From the NCBI RefSeq assembly GCF_004346865.1, contig NZ_SMGR01000001.1, positions 1,302,001-1,366,000 on the forward strand: 64,000 nucleotides of DNA. The letters are read 5' to 3'. A model generated the notes under the pieces. The model saw only the letters and a program-made list of their open reading frames with translations, had not been told where the DNA came from and ran no database searches. The position numbers and the translations under genes are program-made. Origin of the DNA: Shimia isoporae. GTDB lineage: Bacteria > Pseudomonadota > Alphaproteobacteria > Rhodobacterales > Rhodobacteraceae. Every line of letters starts with the position of its first letter. Positions within the stretch are counted from its first letter, which is position 1. Positions 1 to 8,809 of this stretch are shown piece after piece.

Positions 1-73
1 GTTGACCGATAGCTTTATCAAGCAGGTCGATACTGCACTTGAGACCAAGCAATCCGAGATTATGCAGGTCTGA
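1..73 (+). CDS. frr: Ribosome recycling factor, C-terminal end (partial)
   Basis: Only the last 23 codons are in the window, read in the frame that ends with TGA at 71-73. The peptide ends KQSEIMQV, and its LTDSFIKQVD stretch matches the usual C-terminal helix of RRF, which releases ribosomes from mRNA after termination together with EF-G. The frr-uppS-cdsA order is standard in alphaproteobacteria, which supports the call despite the short fragment. The 5' part lies outside the window. Confidence 0.85.
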   Translation, partial: LTDSFIKQVDTALETKQSEIMQV

Positions 74-76
74 GTG

Positions 77-802
77 ATGTCAAAAGACGACGCCCCCGCA
101 GCTGGTCCACGTCATGTGGCCATTATCATGGACGGCAACGGTCGCTGGGCGCAGGCGCGCGGGCGGCCTCGTCTGTTTGGACACCATGCGGGTGCGAAGC
201 GGGTCAAGGAAATCGTTAGAGCCTGTCCTGATTTGGGTGTCAAGTATCTGACAATATTTGGTTTTTCGACAGAAAACTGGAAGCGGACCCAGTCCGAAGT
301 TGCTGGTCTCATGAGCCTGTTCCGCCAATACATCCGCAAAGAAGCACGGGCCTTGCAGGCCGAGGGTGTGCGAGTGCGTTTTATTGGTGACCGGCCGCGT
401 CTGGATGAAAAGCTGCGCGAATTGATGGATGAACTCGAGGCGCTGACACAGGACAACGACGGCGTACATCTTACGATCGCGTTGAACTACGGTGGCCGGG
501 ATGAGGTGGCGCGGGCTACACAACGGTTGGCGCAGGACGTGGCCGATGGCAGGCTCAAGCCCGAGGACGTCGGCGAGGAGACGCTGCCAAAGTATCTGGA
601 CACCCATGTTTTGCCGGATCCGGATCTTGTCATCCGCACCAGCGGCGAAGCGCGTATTTCCAACTTCCTGCTGTGGCAATCGGCTTATGCGGAGTACGAG
701 TTTATCGACACGCTCTGGCCGGATTTCACGCGTGAAGTTTTCCGCGATCTGGTCCGGTCTTATTCGACGCGTGACCGCCGGTTCGGGGCGGTACCTGCGT
801 GA
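77..802 (+). CDS. uppS: Isoprenyl transferase (undecaprenyl diphosphate synthase)
   Basis: Condenses isopentenyl diphosphate units with farnesyl diphosphate in cis configuration to give the C55 carrier lipid precursor for peptidoglycan and other polymers; cytoplasmic face of the membrane. The 241-aa product has the family motif MDGNGRWA with the catalytic Asp at residue 19, and the RTSGEARISNFLLWQSAYAE signature near the C-terminus. Length is typical. I chose ATG at 77; a GTG at 74, directly after the frr stop, is an in-frame alternative. The gene overlaps cdsA by 4 bases, so translation is probably coupled. Confidence 0.95.
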   Translation: MSKDDAPAAGPRHVAIIMDGNGRWAQARGRPRLFGHHAGAKRVKEIVRACPDLGVKYLTIFGFSTENWKRTQSEVAGLMSLFRQYIRKEARALQAEGVRVRFIGDRPRLDEKLRELMDELEALTQDNDGVHLTIALNYGGRDEVARATQRLAQDVADGRLKPEDVGEETLPKYLDTHVLPDPDLVIRTSGEARISNFLLWQSAYAEYEFIDTLWPDFTREVFRDLVRSYSTRDRRFGAVPA

Positions 803-1569
803 GTTCCGACGGCGGAAGATGGGGCGATTTGCCAGCCCGGATGGGGTCGGCGGCGGTGATGCTGATCGTCGGCGCTGGGGCTATATGGCTGGGTGGTTTC
901 TGGTTTCATGTGCTCGTTGCGGTTATTGGCGGTGGCATGCTCTGGGAGTTGACGCGCATCATGGGTGGCCCATCCAAAGTGGCTATTCCGATGGGTGTTC
1001 TGGCGGCGGTGGCACTTGTTGCAGTGCCTTATCTGCCTTGGGAGGTGAAGCTTCCAGCCTTGATTGCCGTGGCCCTCGCCGGCACAGGGCAAATCAAGAA
1101 AGATCGTTTAATTTATGCGGCTTACGCGGCAGGTTTAATCCTTGCTTGCTATGGCTTGATCGTGGTGCGCGACGTGCGCGGCATCTATTGGGTCGTTTGG
1201 CTGGTACTGGTGGTGGTCGCAACGGATGTCGCGGGCTATTTTGCGGGCCGCCTGATTGGCGGACCGAAGTTCTGGCCCAAAGTCAGCCCGAAAAAAACCT
1301 GGGCCGGAACGTCGGCGGGGTGGATAGCGGCAGCAATCGTCGGGATCGTTTTTGGTGGAACGCCGTTAATCGTCTTGAGCGTGCTGACCAGTTTTGCGAG
1401 CCAGATGGGCGACGTGGCCGAGAGCGCAATAAAGCGGCGTGCGGGTATCAAGGACAGTTCCAACCTGATCCCGGGGCATGGCGGGTTGCTGGATCGCTTT
1501 GACGCGATGATGGCAGCGGCGCTGTTTGTGCTGCTATTGGGCGCTGTTCTGGGCCTACCTGCGGTATGA
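799..1569 (+). CDS. cdsA: Phosphatidate cytidylyltransferase (CDP-diglyceride synthase)
   Basis: Makes CDP-diacylglycerol from CTP and phosphatidate, the entry point to bacterial phospholipids; integral inner-membrane enzyme. The 256-aa protein is hydrophobic with about seven or eight membrane segments, and carries the CdsA signature block from SPKKTWAG (about residue 165) to HGGLLDRFDA near the C-terminus, including the conserved metal-binding aspartate. It starts with GTG inside the uppS stop (GTGA overlap) and its own stop overlaps the dxr ATG (ATGA), so uppS-cdsA-dxr is translationally coupled. Confidence 0.95.
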   Translation: MSSDGGRWGDLPARMGSAAVMLIVGAGAIWLGGFWFHVLVAVIGGGMLWELTRIMGGPSKVAIPMGVLAAVALVAVPYLPWEVKLPALIAVALAGTGQIKKDRLIYAAYAAGLILACYGLIVVRDVRGIYWVVWLVLVVVATDVAGYFAGRLIGGPKFWPKVSPKKTWAGTSAGWIAAAIVGIVFGGTPLIVLSVLTSFASQMGDVAESAIKRRAGIKDSSNLIPGHGGLLDRFDAMMAAALFVLLLGAVLGLPAV

Positions 1570-2738
1570 GACGAGTTTCCATCTTTGGCGCAACCGGGTC
1601 GATCGGTCAGAACACCATCGATCTGATCGCGCGGGACTTGGACGCCTATGACGTTGTTGCGCTGTCAGGCGGACAGAATATCAATCAGCTCGCAGAAGAT
1701 GCCATTCGCCTGCGCGCGGATGTTGCGGTTACAGCTGATGAAGCACGCCTGGACGAGTTGCGGACCGCTTTGGCCGGATCAGATGTCGAAGCTGCAGCGG
1801 GGAGCAATGCGATTGCCGAAGCTGCGGCGCGTCCCGCTGATTGGGTGATGAGTGCCATCGTGGGTGCTGCGGGATTGCGGCCCGGATTGGTTGCGCTTGA
1901 GCAGGGGGCGACACTCGCGCTTGCCAACAAGGAATCCCTCGTAACGGCAGGCGCCTTGATGATGGGCACCGCTGCAAAGTCTGCTGGACAAATCCTGCCT
2001 GTCGACAGTGAGCATTCGGCGGTTTTCCAGGGGTTGGTCGGGGAAGACATGCGCTCGGTGGAGCGCATTATCATCACCGCAAGTGGCGGGGCATTCCGTG
2101 ACTGGTCGTTGGAAGATATGGCCGCAGCCACGCCCGAGCAAGCCAGCAGCCATCCCAATTGGAACATGGGGCAAAGGATCACGATCGACAGTGCGTCTAT
2201 GTTTAACAAGGCGCTTGAGGTCATTGAAACAAAAGAGTTCTTCCAGTGTTCGCATCAGATGATCGAGGTGCTTGTGCATCCGGAATCGATGGTGCATGCG
2301 CTGGTTGGGTTCAACGACGGAGCGCTGATGGCTCATGTCGGCCCGCCGGATATGCGCCATGCTATTGGCTACGCTCTGCATTATCCTGAGCGGAAAAATC
2401 TGCCGGTTGAACGGCTCGATCTGGCGAAAATCGGAGCTTTGCATTTCCGTGATCCGGATCCGGTGCGGTATCCGGCGTTGCGGCTGGCGCATGAAGTGTT
2501 GGAGACCGGCGGTCACGCCGGAGCAGTGTTCAACGCTGCAAAGGAAGTGGCACTGGACGGTTTCATCGATCATCGCATTGGTTTTTTGCAGATGGCAGAG
2601 GTGGTCGAAGAGGTGCTGAGCCGTCTTTCCGGATCACATTGCCTTAAGAATGCCGAAATGACCCTTGATACGGTCACGGAAACTGACCATCTCGCCCGAA
2701 AGACGGCACAAGCGGTCATTGAAGAACTGAACAGGTAG
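1566..2738 (+). CDS. dxr: 1-deoxy-D-xylulose 5-phosphate reductoisomerase
   Basis: Second step of the MEP isoprenoid pathway: NADPH-dependent rearrangement and reduction of DXP to MEP; cytoplasmic. The 390-aa protein shows the N-terminal nucleotide-binding motif GATGSIGQNT, the LANKESLV motif, the metal-site segment PVDSEHSA and SASMFNKALEVIE, all typical of Dxr, and has normal length. It sits beside uppS, which uses the pathway's product, while ispDF, for later steps, lies at 55250-56401 in this same window. Confidence 0.96.
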   Translation: MRRVSIFGATGSIGQNTIDLIARDLDAYDVVALSGGQNINQLAEDAIRLRADVAVTADEARLDELRTALAGSDVEAAAGSNAIAEAAARPADWVMSAIVGAAGLRPGLVALEQGATLALANKESLVTAGALMMGTAAKSAGQILPVDSEHSAVFQGLVGEDMRSVERIIITASGGAFRDWSLEDMAAATPEQASSHPNWNMGQRITIDSASMFNKALEVIETKEFFQCSHQMIEVLVHPESMVHALVGFNDGALMAHVGPPDMRHAIGYALHYPERKNLPVERLDLAKIGALHFRDPDPVRYPALRLAHEVLETGGHAGAVFNAAKEVALDGFIDHRIGFLQMAEVVEEVLSRLSGSHCLKNAEMTLDTVTETDHLARKTAQAVIEELNR

Positions 2739-2748
2739 GACGTACGTT

Positions 2749-4101
2749 TTGGATCTAAGCGCAATCATCTCCGGCTTTGGTGGTGGAGCTGTCACCCTTC
2801 TTGCCTTTATCGCGGCGTTGTCGATTGTCGTGGCGATCCACGAATACGGTCACTACATCGTCGGGCGCTGGAGTGGGATTGGCGCTGATGTGTTTTCCAT
2901 CGGCTTCGGACCGGTCATTTGGTCGCGCAAGGACAAACGCGGAATGCAGTGGCAAATTGCGGCAATCCCGTTGGGCGGCTATGTGAAGTTCAAGGGCGAT
3001 GCCAACGCTGCTTCCGGCAAGGATGCGGATGCGATGGAAGGCCTGAACGAGGCCGAACTGCGGGCAACCATGCACGGTGCACCCCTTTGGGCGCGGGCCT
3101 CGACGGTTGCGGCAGGTCCGGTTTTCAATTTTATCCTGTCGATTTTCATGTTTGCCGCTGTGATCATGATTAACGGGCAAGTGGGGGACAAGCTTGTGAT
3201 CGGCAAGCTGTTTGAAATGCCACACAAATCCTACACGCTCGAAGAAGGCGATGTTGTTCTGTCAGTCAACGGAATTGACGTGCCCAGCTCGGAGGACGGT
3301 GAGGCCTTTGTCAGCTTCTGGGAGGACATGGCTGTCGTGGATCCATTGCTCTATGAGGTGGAGCGGGACGGCAAGGTGATGGAAGTCACCGGGCCTTATT
3401 TCAATACACCGGTCGTTCATACGATCGTGCCCCGTTCGGCGGCACGGGCTGCAGGGCTTGAAGTGGGCGACGTGATCACCGCCGTCGACGGTCAAAGGGT
3501 AGAGGCGTTCACGCATCTGCAAAAGGCCGTCGAAGGCAGCGAGGGCAAAACACTTTTGCTGGACGTGATCCGCAACGGCGAAACCATGCAATTCGAGATG
3601 ACACCGAAACGGTCGGACGAACCGCAGGAAGAAGGCGGGTTCAAGACGTTCTGGCGTATTGGCGTCACCGGAGGTCTGGCATTTGAAATGTCCGCCACAG
3701 AGTCTGTGCCTGTGGGACAGGCGTTCGAGCTGGGTGTCGGCCAGACCTGGCGGGTGGCGTCGGGCTCTGTTTCCGGGCTTTATCATATGATCACAGGCGC
3801 AATCAGTTCCTGTAACCTTTCCGGACCTGTCGGGATCGCGGAAACCGCAGGCGAGATGGCGTCGCGCGGGATCGTGGATTTCCTTTGGTTTGTTGCTGTT
3901 ATCTCGACGGCGATCGGCATGTTGAACCTGTTTCCGATCCCGATGCTGGATGGCGGACATCTGGTATTCTACGCGTACGAAGCTGTGACGGGGCGTCCGC
4001 CCAGCGACGGTTGGCTAAACGTGTTGATGCAAGTCGGATTGATGATTGTTCTCGGGCTGATGACCTTTGGACTGTTGAACGATCTGATTTTGTGCCGCTG
4101 A
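2749..4101 (+). CDS. rseP: RIP site-2 protease, regulator of sigma E
   Basis: Intramembrane zinc metalloprotease that cuts membrane-tethered anti-sigma factors and remnant signal peptides. The 450-aa protein has the HEYGH zinc motif at residues 31-35 inside the first membrane segment, two PDZ-like regions in the periplasmic part (the second, around residues 222-285, is clear and the first degenerate), and the third zinc-ligand motif PMLDGGH near residue 398. The start is TTG at 2749, since no ATG or GTG lies close to the conserved N-terminus. Ten bases separate it from dxr, so it belongs to the same operon. Confidence 0.94.
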   Translation: MDLSAIISGFGGGAVTLLAFIAALSIVVAIHEYGHYIVGRWSGIGADVFSIGFGPVIWSRKDKRGMQWQIAAIPLGGYVKFKGDANAASGKDADAMEGLNEAELRATMHGAPLWARASTVAAGPVFNFILSIFMFAAVIMINGQVGDKLVIGKLFEMPHKSYTLEEGDVVLSVNGIDVPSSEDGEAFVSFWEDMAVVDPLLYEVERDGKVMEVTGPYFNTPVVHTIVPRSAARAAGLEVGDVITAVDGQRVEAFTHLQKAVEGSEGKTLLLDVIRNGETMQFEMTPKRSDEPQEEGGFKTFWRIGVTGGLAFEMSATESVPVGQAFELGVGQTWRVASGSVSGLYHMITGAISSCNLSGPVGIAETAGEMASRGIVDFLWFVAVISTAIGMLNLFPIPMLDGGHLVFYAYEAVTGRPPSDGWLNVLMQVGLMIVLGLMTFGLLNDLILCR

Positions 4102-4182
4102 TCGCCAAAAAGGCGAGTGCGCCCTAATTTTGCCCAAATCGATAGATAGCGTCGATTTCAGACAAAAGTTTGGAATGGCAAG

Positions 4183-4320
4183 ATGCACACAATCGAAGAC
4201 GGATATCGCGCGCTTGGTTTGCTGATCGACATCAACTGGGAACGGTTGCTGTTTCCTGCAGCCATTTTGGCAGGCCTGACGCTGGGTAGCTTTATCGGCA
4301 CCACCTTCGGACCTTTCTGA
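4183..4320 (+). CDS. Small membrane protein, 45 aa, unknown function
   Basis: A short reading frame between rseP and bamA encodes 45 residues beginning MHTIEDGYRALGLL and ending GTTFGPF. Residues 20-40 form one strongly hydrophobic segment (LLFPAAILAGLTLGSFIG), so a single-pass membrane peptide is likely. A GGA about ten bases upstream of ATG is a weak ribosome site. I do not recognise a family. The reading frame is intact, the composition is protein-like and it sits in an envelope operon, so I infer it is real; no function can be named. Confidence 0.55.
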   Translation: MHTIEDGYRALGLLIDINWERLLFPAAILAGLTLGSFIGTTFGPF

Positions 4321-4507
4321 GCCGGTTTCGGTCCGCGCCGAACTCGTTCTCAGCACAACATCCTGTAGCCTCGTTTTTCAGCGCCACCAGTGCCTGTGGA
4401 TAACTCCCGCTGCCGGTGGGTAAGCTTTTGAGCCGTTTGGTCTTTTGACAAGAGCATTCATACCCGTTACTCACAGTCCCACAGGGAAGTTCTGGAAGGG
4501 TTTGGGA

Positions 4508-6862
4508 ATGACCAAACAAACGCAGGCATTGGCTTTGGCCAAGAGCAGTGAGCACGGGCAATTCCGGCAATTTGCGGTTGCTATTTTTCTTTTGATTTCA
4601 GCGCTTTTGATCGTTCTGCCAACGATCGCATCGGCGCAGAATTACTCATTCAGCAGTGTAAAGGTCGAGGGCAACCAGAGGGTCGAATCTTCTGCCATCG
4701 TCAACTATGCGGGAATCGAGCGCGGCCAAAGCATCACAGCGGGCCAACTGAACGGAGCCTACCAACGGGTTCTGGCGAGTGGTCTTTTCGAGACTGTGGA
4801 AATGGTGCCCAGCGGAGGCACATTGATCATCAAGGTCGTCGAGTATCCGACGATCAACCGGATCAATTTCGAAGGCAATGCGCGTCTCAAGGACGAAGCG
4901 CTGGAAGCGGTGATCGAAAGCCAGTCACGCCGGGTTCTGAACCCGACTGTTGCCGAACGCGATGCTGCGCGCATCACGCAAGCATACTCTGAACAGGGAC
5001 GACTTGCAGCACGGGTTGAGCCGCGGATCATTCGGCGCAGTGACAACCGTGCCGACCTGGTGTTTGAGATCTTCGAAGGTGGCGTTACCGAAATCGAGCG
5101 TCTTGGCTTTGTGGGCAACCAGAATTTCACAGATCGCCGTCTGCGTCAGGTTCTGGAAACCAAGCAGGCCGGTTTGCTTCGGGCGCTGTTCAGGTCGGAC
5201 ACTTTTGTCGCGGACCGGATCGAGTTCGACAAGCAGGTGCTGCGCGACTTCTATCTGTCACGCGGGTACGTCGACTTCCGGATTACTGGTGTTAACGCCG
5301 AGTTGAGCCGCGAACGTGACAGCTACTTCTTGACCTTCAATGTCGAGGAAGGCCAGCAGTTCAAGTTCGGCGACATTACGGCCGTCAGTGAAATCGACGG
5401 TGTGGATGCATTGCCATATCTTGAGGTTCTGCGGCTGAAGCCTGGCGTTGTGTATTCACCGTCGCTGATTGAAAACTCCATTTCCAGAATGGAGAAGCGG
5501 GCGCTTAGGGAGGGTCACGATTTCCTGCGCGTTGACCCTAGGATCACGCGTAACGATCGTGATCTGACATTGAATGTCGAGTTCGCACTGGTCAAAGGCC
5601 CGCGTATCTTTGTTGAACGCATTGATGTTGAGGGCAATACGACCACGTTGGACAAGGTTATCCGGAACCAGTTCCGTATTGTGGAAGGCGACCCCTTCAA
5701 CCCGCGTGAAATTCGCGAAAGCGCAGAACGTATCCGCGCACTTGGTTTTTTTGGCAACGTGGACGTGAACGCACGCGAAGGCACGTCGCCTGATCAGGTG
5801 ATTGTTGACGTTGACGTTGTGGAGCAACCGACAGGCTCACTGTCCTTCGGTGGTACATATTCGACAAACGACGGTTTCGGTCTGGTCGTGCGTTTCAACG
5901 AACGCAACTTCCTCGGCCGCGGCCAGCAGTTCGGTTTGTCTTTCTCGACCTCATCCGACTTGGTGGACTACGGCCTGAACTTCCGCGAGCCGAATTTCCT
6001 CGGGCGTAATGTGTCCGCGGGTGTGAACCTGTCGTTTGTCGAAAACGACAACAGTGAAACGCGCTTTACCAACACCGTTGGTGAGTTCAAACCGTCTGTG
6101 TTCTTCCCGGTTAGCGAATACGCGCGCACGCAGTTCCGTTACACGCTTCAAAACACCTCGATGGAGATCAATACCGGTGAAACACAACCCGGTTCTATCA
6201 TCGATAAAGAGGCGGCGCGCGGAGATCTGTGGAACAGTTCGGTTGGTTATTCCTACATTTACGACACACGTCGTAAGGGCCTTGATCCCAACCGCGGCGT
6301 GTTGCTGGAGTTTGCACAGGACTTTGGCGGTATCGGCGGTGATTACACCTTTATCAAGACTACTGGTAAGGCGATTGCCGAGACCAAAATCTGGTATGAA
6401 GAAGTCACGCTGCGCGCCGTGTTGGAAGGTGGTGCTCTTGTTTCACCCGACAATGACAGCCGGATCGGAGATCGTTTCCAGCTGAACTCCCGTGTAATGC
6501 GCGGCTTTGACCCCTACGGTATCGGTCCTCGTGAAATTGGCGCGGGATACGATGACGGCCTCGGAGGTAACTTCTACGCCGTGGCCCGTTTCGAAGCTGA
6601 GTTCCCGCTTGGTATTCCGGAAGAAATCGGTATCTCCGGCGGTCTTTTCTACGATGTAGGCTCGCTTTGGGGGCTGGATGACGGTGTCAGTGGCACGGGC
6701 AGCGTATTATACGAAGACTTCTCTCTGCGTCATGTGGTCGGTTTCTCGATTTTCTGGGACACACCGATTGGACCGCTGCGGTTCAACTTCACCAAGGCTC
6801 TCAAGAAAGAAGACTTTGACCGCGAGCAGAACTTCGACTTCACCGTTAGCGCGACTTTCTAA
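4508..6862 (+). CDS. bamA: Outer membrane protein assembly factor BamA
   Basis: Central subunit of the BAM machine, which inserts beta-barrel proteins into the outer membrane. The 784-aa product starts with a signal peptide (hydrophobic core AIFLLISALLIVLP, likely cleavage after ASA near residue 43), followed by five POTRA domains up to about residue 370 and a 16-strand barrel ending in aromatic SATF. ATG at 4508 is preceded by GGAAGGG and leads straight into the signal peptide; an in-frame TTG at 4445 would add 21 residues and is less likely. It is followed by the periplasmic chaperone gene skp, a usual pairing. Confidence 0.97.
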   Translation: MTKQTQALALAKSSEHGQFRQFAVAIFLLISALLIVLPTIASAQNYSFSSVKVEGNQRVESSAIVNYAGIERGQSITAGQLNGAYQRVLASGLFETVEMVPSGGTLIIKVVEYPTINRINFEGNARLKDEALEAVIESQSRRVLNPTVAERDAARITQAYSEQGRLAARVEPRIIRRSDNRADLVFEIFEGGVTEIERLGFVGNQNFTDRRLRQVLETKQAGLLRALFRSDTFVADRIEFDKQVLRDFYLSRGYVDFRITGVNAELSRERDSYFLTFNVEEGQQFKFGDITAVSEIDGVDALPYLEVLRLKPGVVYSPSLIENSISRMEKRALREGHDFLRVDPRITRNDRDLTLNVEFALVKGPRIFVERIDVEGNTTTLDKVIRNQFRIVEGDPFNPREIRESAERIRALGFFGNVDVNAREGTSPDQVIVDVDVVEQPTGSLSFGGTYSTNDGFGLVVRFNERNFLGRGQQFGLSFSTSSDLVDYGLNFREPNFLGRNVSAGVNLSFVENDNSETRFTNTVGEFKPSVFFPVSEYARTQFRYTLQNTSMEINTGETQPGSIIDKEAARGDLWNSSVGYSYIYDTRRKGLDPNRGVLLEFAQDFGGIGGDYTFIKTTGKAIAETKIWYEEVTLRAVLEGGALVSPDNDSRIGDRFQLNSRVMRGFDPYGIGPREIGAGYDDGLGGNFYAVARFEAEFPLGIPEEIGISGGLFYDVGSLWGLDDGVSGTGSVLYEDFSLRHVVGFSIFWDTPIGPLRFNFTKALKKEDFDREQNFDFTVSATF

Positions 6863-6868
6863 AGTCTG

Positions 6869-7423
6869 ATGGGGCGTCTTCTCAAAGCGCTGACGCTGGT
6901 TCTGGCAGGGATTGCCGGCACCGCGTCGGCGCAGGATGTTCAGGGAACTTTGGCCCCCGTTCTGGTGGTCGAAAGTGAGAGGATGTTTTCCGAGTCACTG
7001 TTTGGTCAACGCGTGGCTGTAGAGCTTGCACGTCTTCAGGCGGAGCTTGTTGCCCAGAATGCCGAGATGGAGACATCCCTGACAGAGGAAGAACGCGAGC
7101 TAACCGAGAAGCGAAAGACTATGGCAGCGGAGGAATTCTCGGCGCTTGCGCGGGAATTTGATGAGCGCGTCAGCCGGATCAGACGCGAACAGGATGCGAA
7201 GTTCTCCGAGATCAACGAGTTGAGCGAACGGGAACAGGCAGTGTTCATTCAGGCCGCGCGGCCAATTCTTTTTGCGCTGATGCAGGAAACCGGGGCTGGT
7301 GTTATTCTAGAGCGCCGCACCGTTCTTTTGTCCAACGACAGCGTCGACATCACGGACGAGGCGATCCGGCGACTGAATGAAACGCTTGGGGAAGGCCGCG
7401 CCATTCCGGCGCCACAGGACTAG
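6869..7423 (+). CDS. skp: OmpH/Skp family periplasmic chaperone
   Basis: Skp-type chaperones are trimeric jellyfish-shaped proteins that carry unfolded outer membrane proteins across the periplasm to BAM. The 184-aa protein has a signal peptide (LLKALTLVLAGIAGTASA, cleavage about residue 22) and then a long charged helix region at about residues 55-125, rich in Glu, Arg and Lys (TSLTEEERELTEKRKTM), which fits the coiled-coil tentacles. It starts 6 bases after bamA. Sequence identity within this family is low, so the call rests on composition, length and context. Confidence 0.85.
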   Translation: MGRLLKALTLVLAGIAGTASAQDVQGTLAPVLVVESERMFSESLFGQRVAVELARLQAELVAQNAEMETSLTEEERELTEKRKTMAAEEFSALAREFDERVSRIRREQDAKFSEINELSEREQAVFIQAARPILFALMQETGAGVILERRTVLLSNDSVDITDEAIRRLNETLGEGRAIPAPQD

Positions 7424-7538
7424 AATTCGCAGAAAAGTCGCCCCTGCGTTCCTTTGTCGGAGAAGGCTGGTGGTGCTTGCCCCGGCCTAGCGGGGTTGCT
7501 AGGAAACACTACACTTCAAGGATTTGCAGGAGCCGATC

Positions 7539-8003
7539 ATGTCTGACGATCTCAAAAGCGCCGATATCGGTCTGATCCAACGGATCATTCCCCACCGTTA
7601 CCCGTTTTTGCTGGTGGACAAGGTTGTCGACATCGACGGCTATAAATCCGCGCGCGGCATCAAGAATGTCACGATGAACGAACCTCACTTTCAGGGACAC
7701 TTCCCGTCGAAGCCGATCATGCCGGGCGTGACCATTGTCGAAGCAATGGCGCAGACATCCGCTGTGATGGTCGGCGTGGCAATGGACATGGTAGACAAAG
7801 ATCTGCTCGTTTATTTCATGGGCATCGACAAGTGCAAATTCCGCCGCATGGTCGTGCCTGGAGACGTGCTTGAGATGCAGCTGACGACGACGCGTGGCAA
7901 GCCGGGCGGCAAAGTGTGGAAATTCACGGGTCTGGCGACTGTTGAAGGCGACGTGGCCTGTGAGGTCGATTTCACCGCGATGATGGACATGCCGAAGGAG
8001 TAA
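7539..8003 (+). CDS. fabZ: 3-hydroxyacyl-ACP dehydratase FabZ
   Basis: Dehydrates 3-hydroxyacyl-ACP to trans-2-enoyl-ACP in fatty acid elongation; cytoplasmic hot-dog fold enzyme. The 154-aa protein shows [10 protein letters not shown] with the catalytic His near residue 25, and [19 protein letters not shown] with the catalytic Glu. I chose ATG at 7539, eight bases after CAGGAG, over an in-frame TTG at 7524. It shares the substrate 3-hydroxyacyl-ACP with lpxA just downstream. A GC-rich hairpin lies in the 115-base gap before it. Confidence 0.95.
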   Translation: MSDDLKSADIGLIQRIIPHRYPFLLVDKVVDIDGYKSARGIKNVTMNEPHFQGHFPSKPIMPGVTIVEAMAQTSAVMVGVAMDMVDKDLLVYFMGIDKCKFRRMVVPGDVLEMQLTTTRGKPGGKVWKFTGLATVEGDVACEVDFTAMMDMPKE

Positions 8004-8008
8004 GCTCT

Positions 8009-8806
8009 ATGGCGATTTCCGCGAACGCGCAGGTGCATGCCAGCGCCGTGATTGAGGACGGAGCGCAGATCGCTGACGGCTGCATCGTAGGGCCGTTTTG
8101 CGTGATCGGGCCGAATGTGATTCTGCAGCAAGATGTGGAGCTCAAAAGCCACGTCGTGATCACCGGCAACACTGAAATCGGTGCCGAAACCATTGTGTTT
8201 TCCTTCTCGGTTATTGGTGAAATTCCTCAGGATTTGAAATTCGGGGGTGAGGAAAGCCAATTGATCATCGGAAAGCGCAATCGCATTCGCGAACACGTCA
8301 CGATGAACTCCGGCACCGAAGGTGGCGGCGGCGTGACGCGCGTGGGCGACGACGGGCTATTCATGGCCGGCTGCCACATCGCCCACGACGCCCAGATCGG
8401 GGATCGCGTGATTGTTGTGAATTCTGCGGCCGTAGCCGGTCACTGTGTGATTGAGGATGACGTGATCATTGGTGGTCTGTGCGGAATTCACCAATGGGTG
8501 CGTATTGGTAAAGGCGCGATCATTGGCGCTGTTTCCATGGTGACCAACGACGTGATCCCGTATGGCCTAGTACAGGCTCCGCGTGGCGAATTGGATGGCC
8601 TCAATCTGGTTGGGTTGAAGCGTCGAGGTGTCCCGCGGTCGGATATCACCGCATTGCGGGCAGCCTTTCAGATGCTGGCGCAGGGTGAGGGCGCGTTTCA
8701 GGAACGTGCGCGCCGTCTGGGCGAGGAAACTGACAGCGACTATGTGCGCGACATCGTCAACTTTGTTTTGGGCGAAACCGATCGCTCTTTTCTGACGCCG
8801 AGGTAA
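8009..8806 (+). CDS. lpxA: Acyl-ACP--UDP-N-acetylglucosamine O-acyltransferase
   Basis: First step of lipid A synthesis: transfers a 3-hydroxyacyl chain from ACP to the 3-OH of UDP-GlcNAc; cytoplasmic trimer. The 265-aa protein has the left-handed beta-helix hexapeptide pattern ([IVL]-G-x4) through residues 8-190, the MAGCHIAHDAQIGD segment with the catalytic His, and a helical C-terminal domain. It follows fabZ by 5 bases and precedes lpxI by 3, so it is part of one transcript. Confidence 0.96.
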   Translation: MAISANAQVHASAVIEDGAQIADGCIVGPFCVIGPNVILQQDVELKSHVVITGNTEIGAETIVFSFSVIGEIPQDLKFGGEESQLIIGKRNRIREHVTMNSGTEGGGGVTRVGDDGLFMAGCHIAHDAQIGDRVIVVNSAAVAGHCVIEDDVIIGGLCGIHQWVRIGKGAIIGAVSMVTNDVIPYGLVQAPRGELDGLNLVGLKRRGVPRSDITALRAAFQMLAQGEGAFQERARRLGEETDSDYVRDIVNFVLGETDRSFLTPR

Positions 8807-8809
8807 CTC

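Noticed and set aside
80-679. Long minus-strand frame opposite uppS
   Set aside because: It is the shadow of a clear uppS gene; the peptide has no protein-like features.
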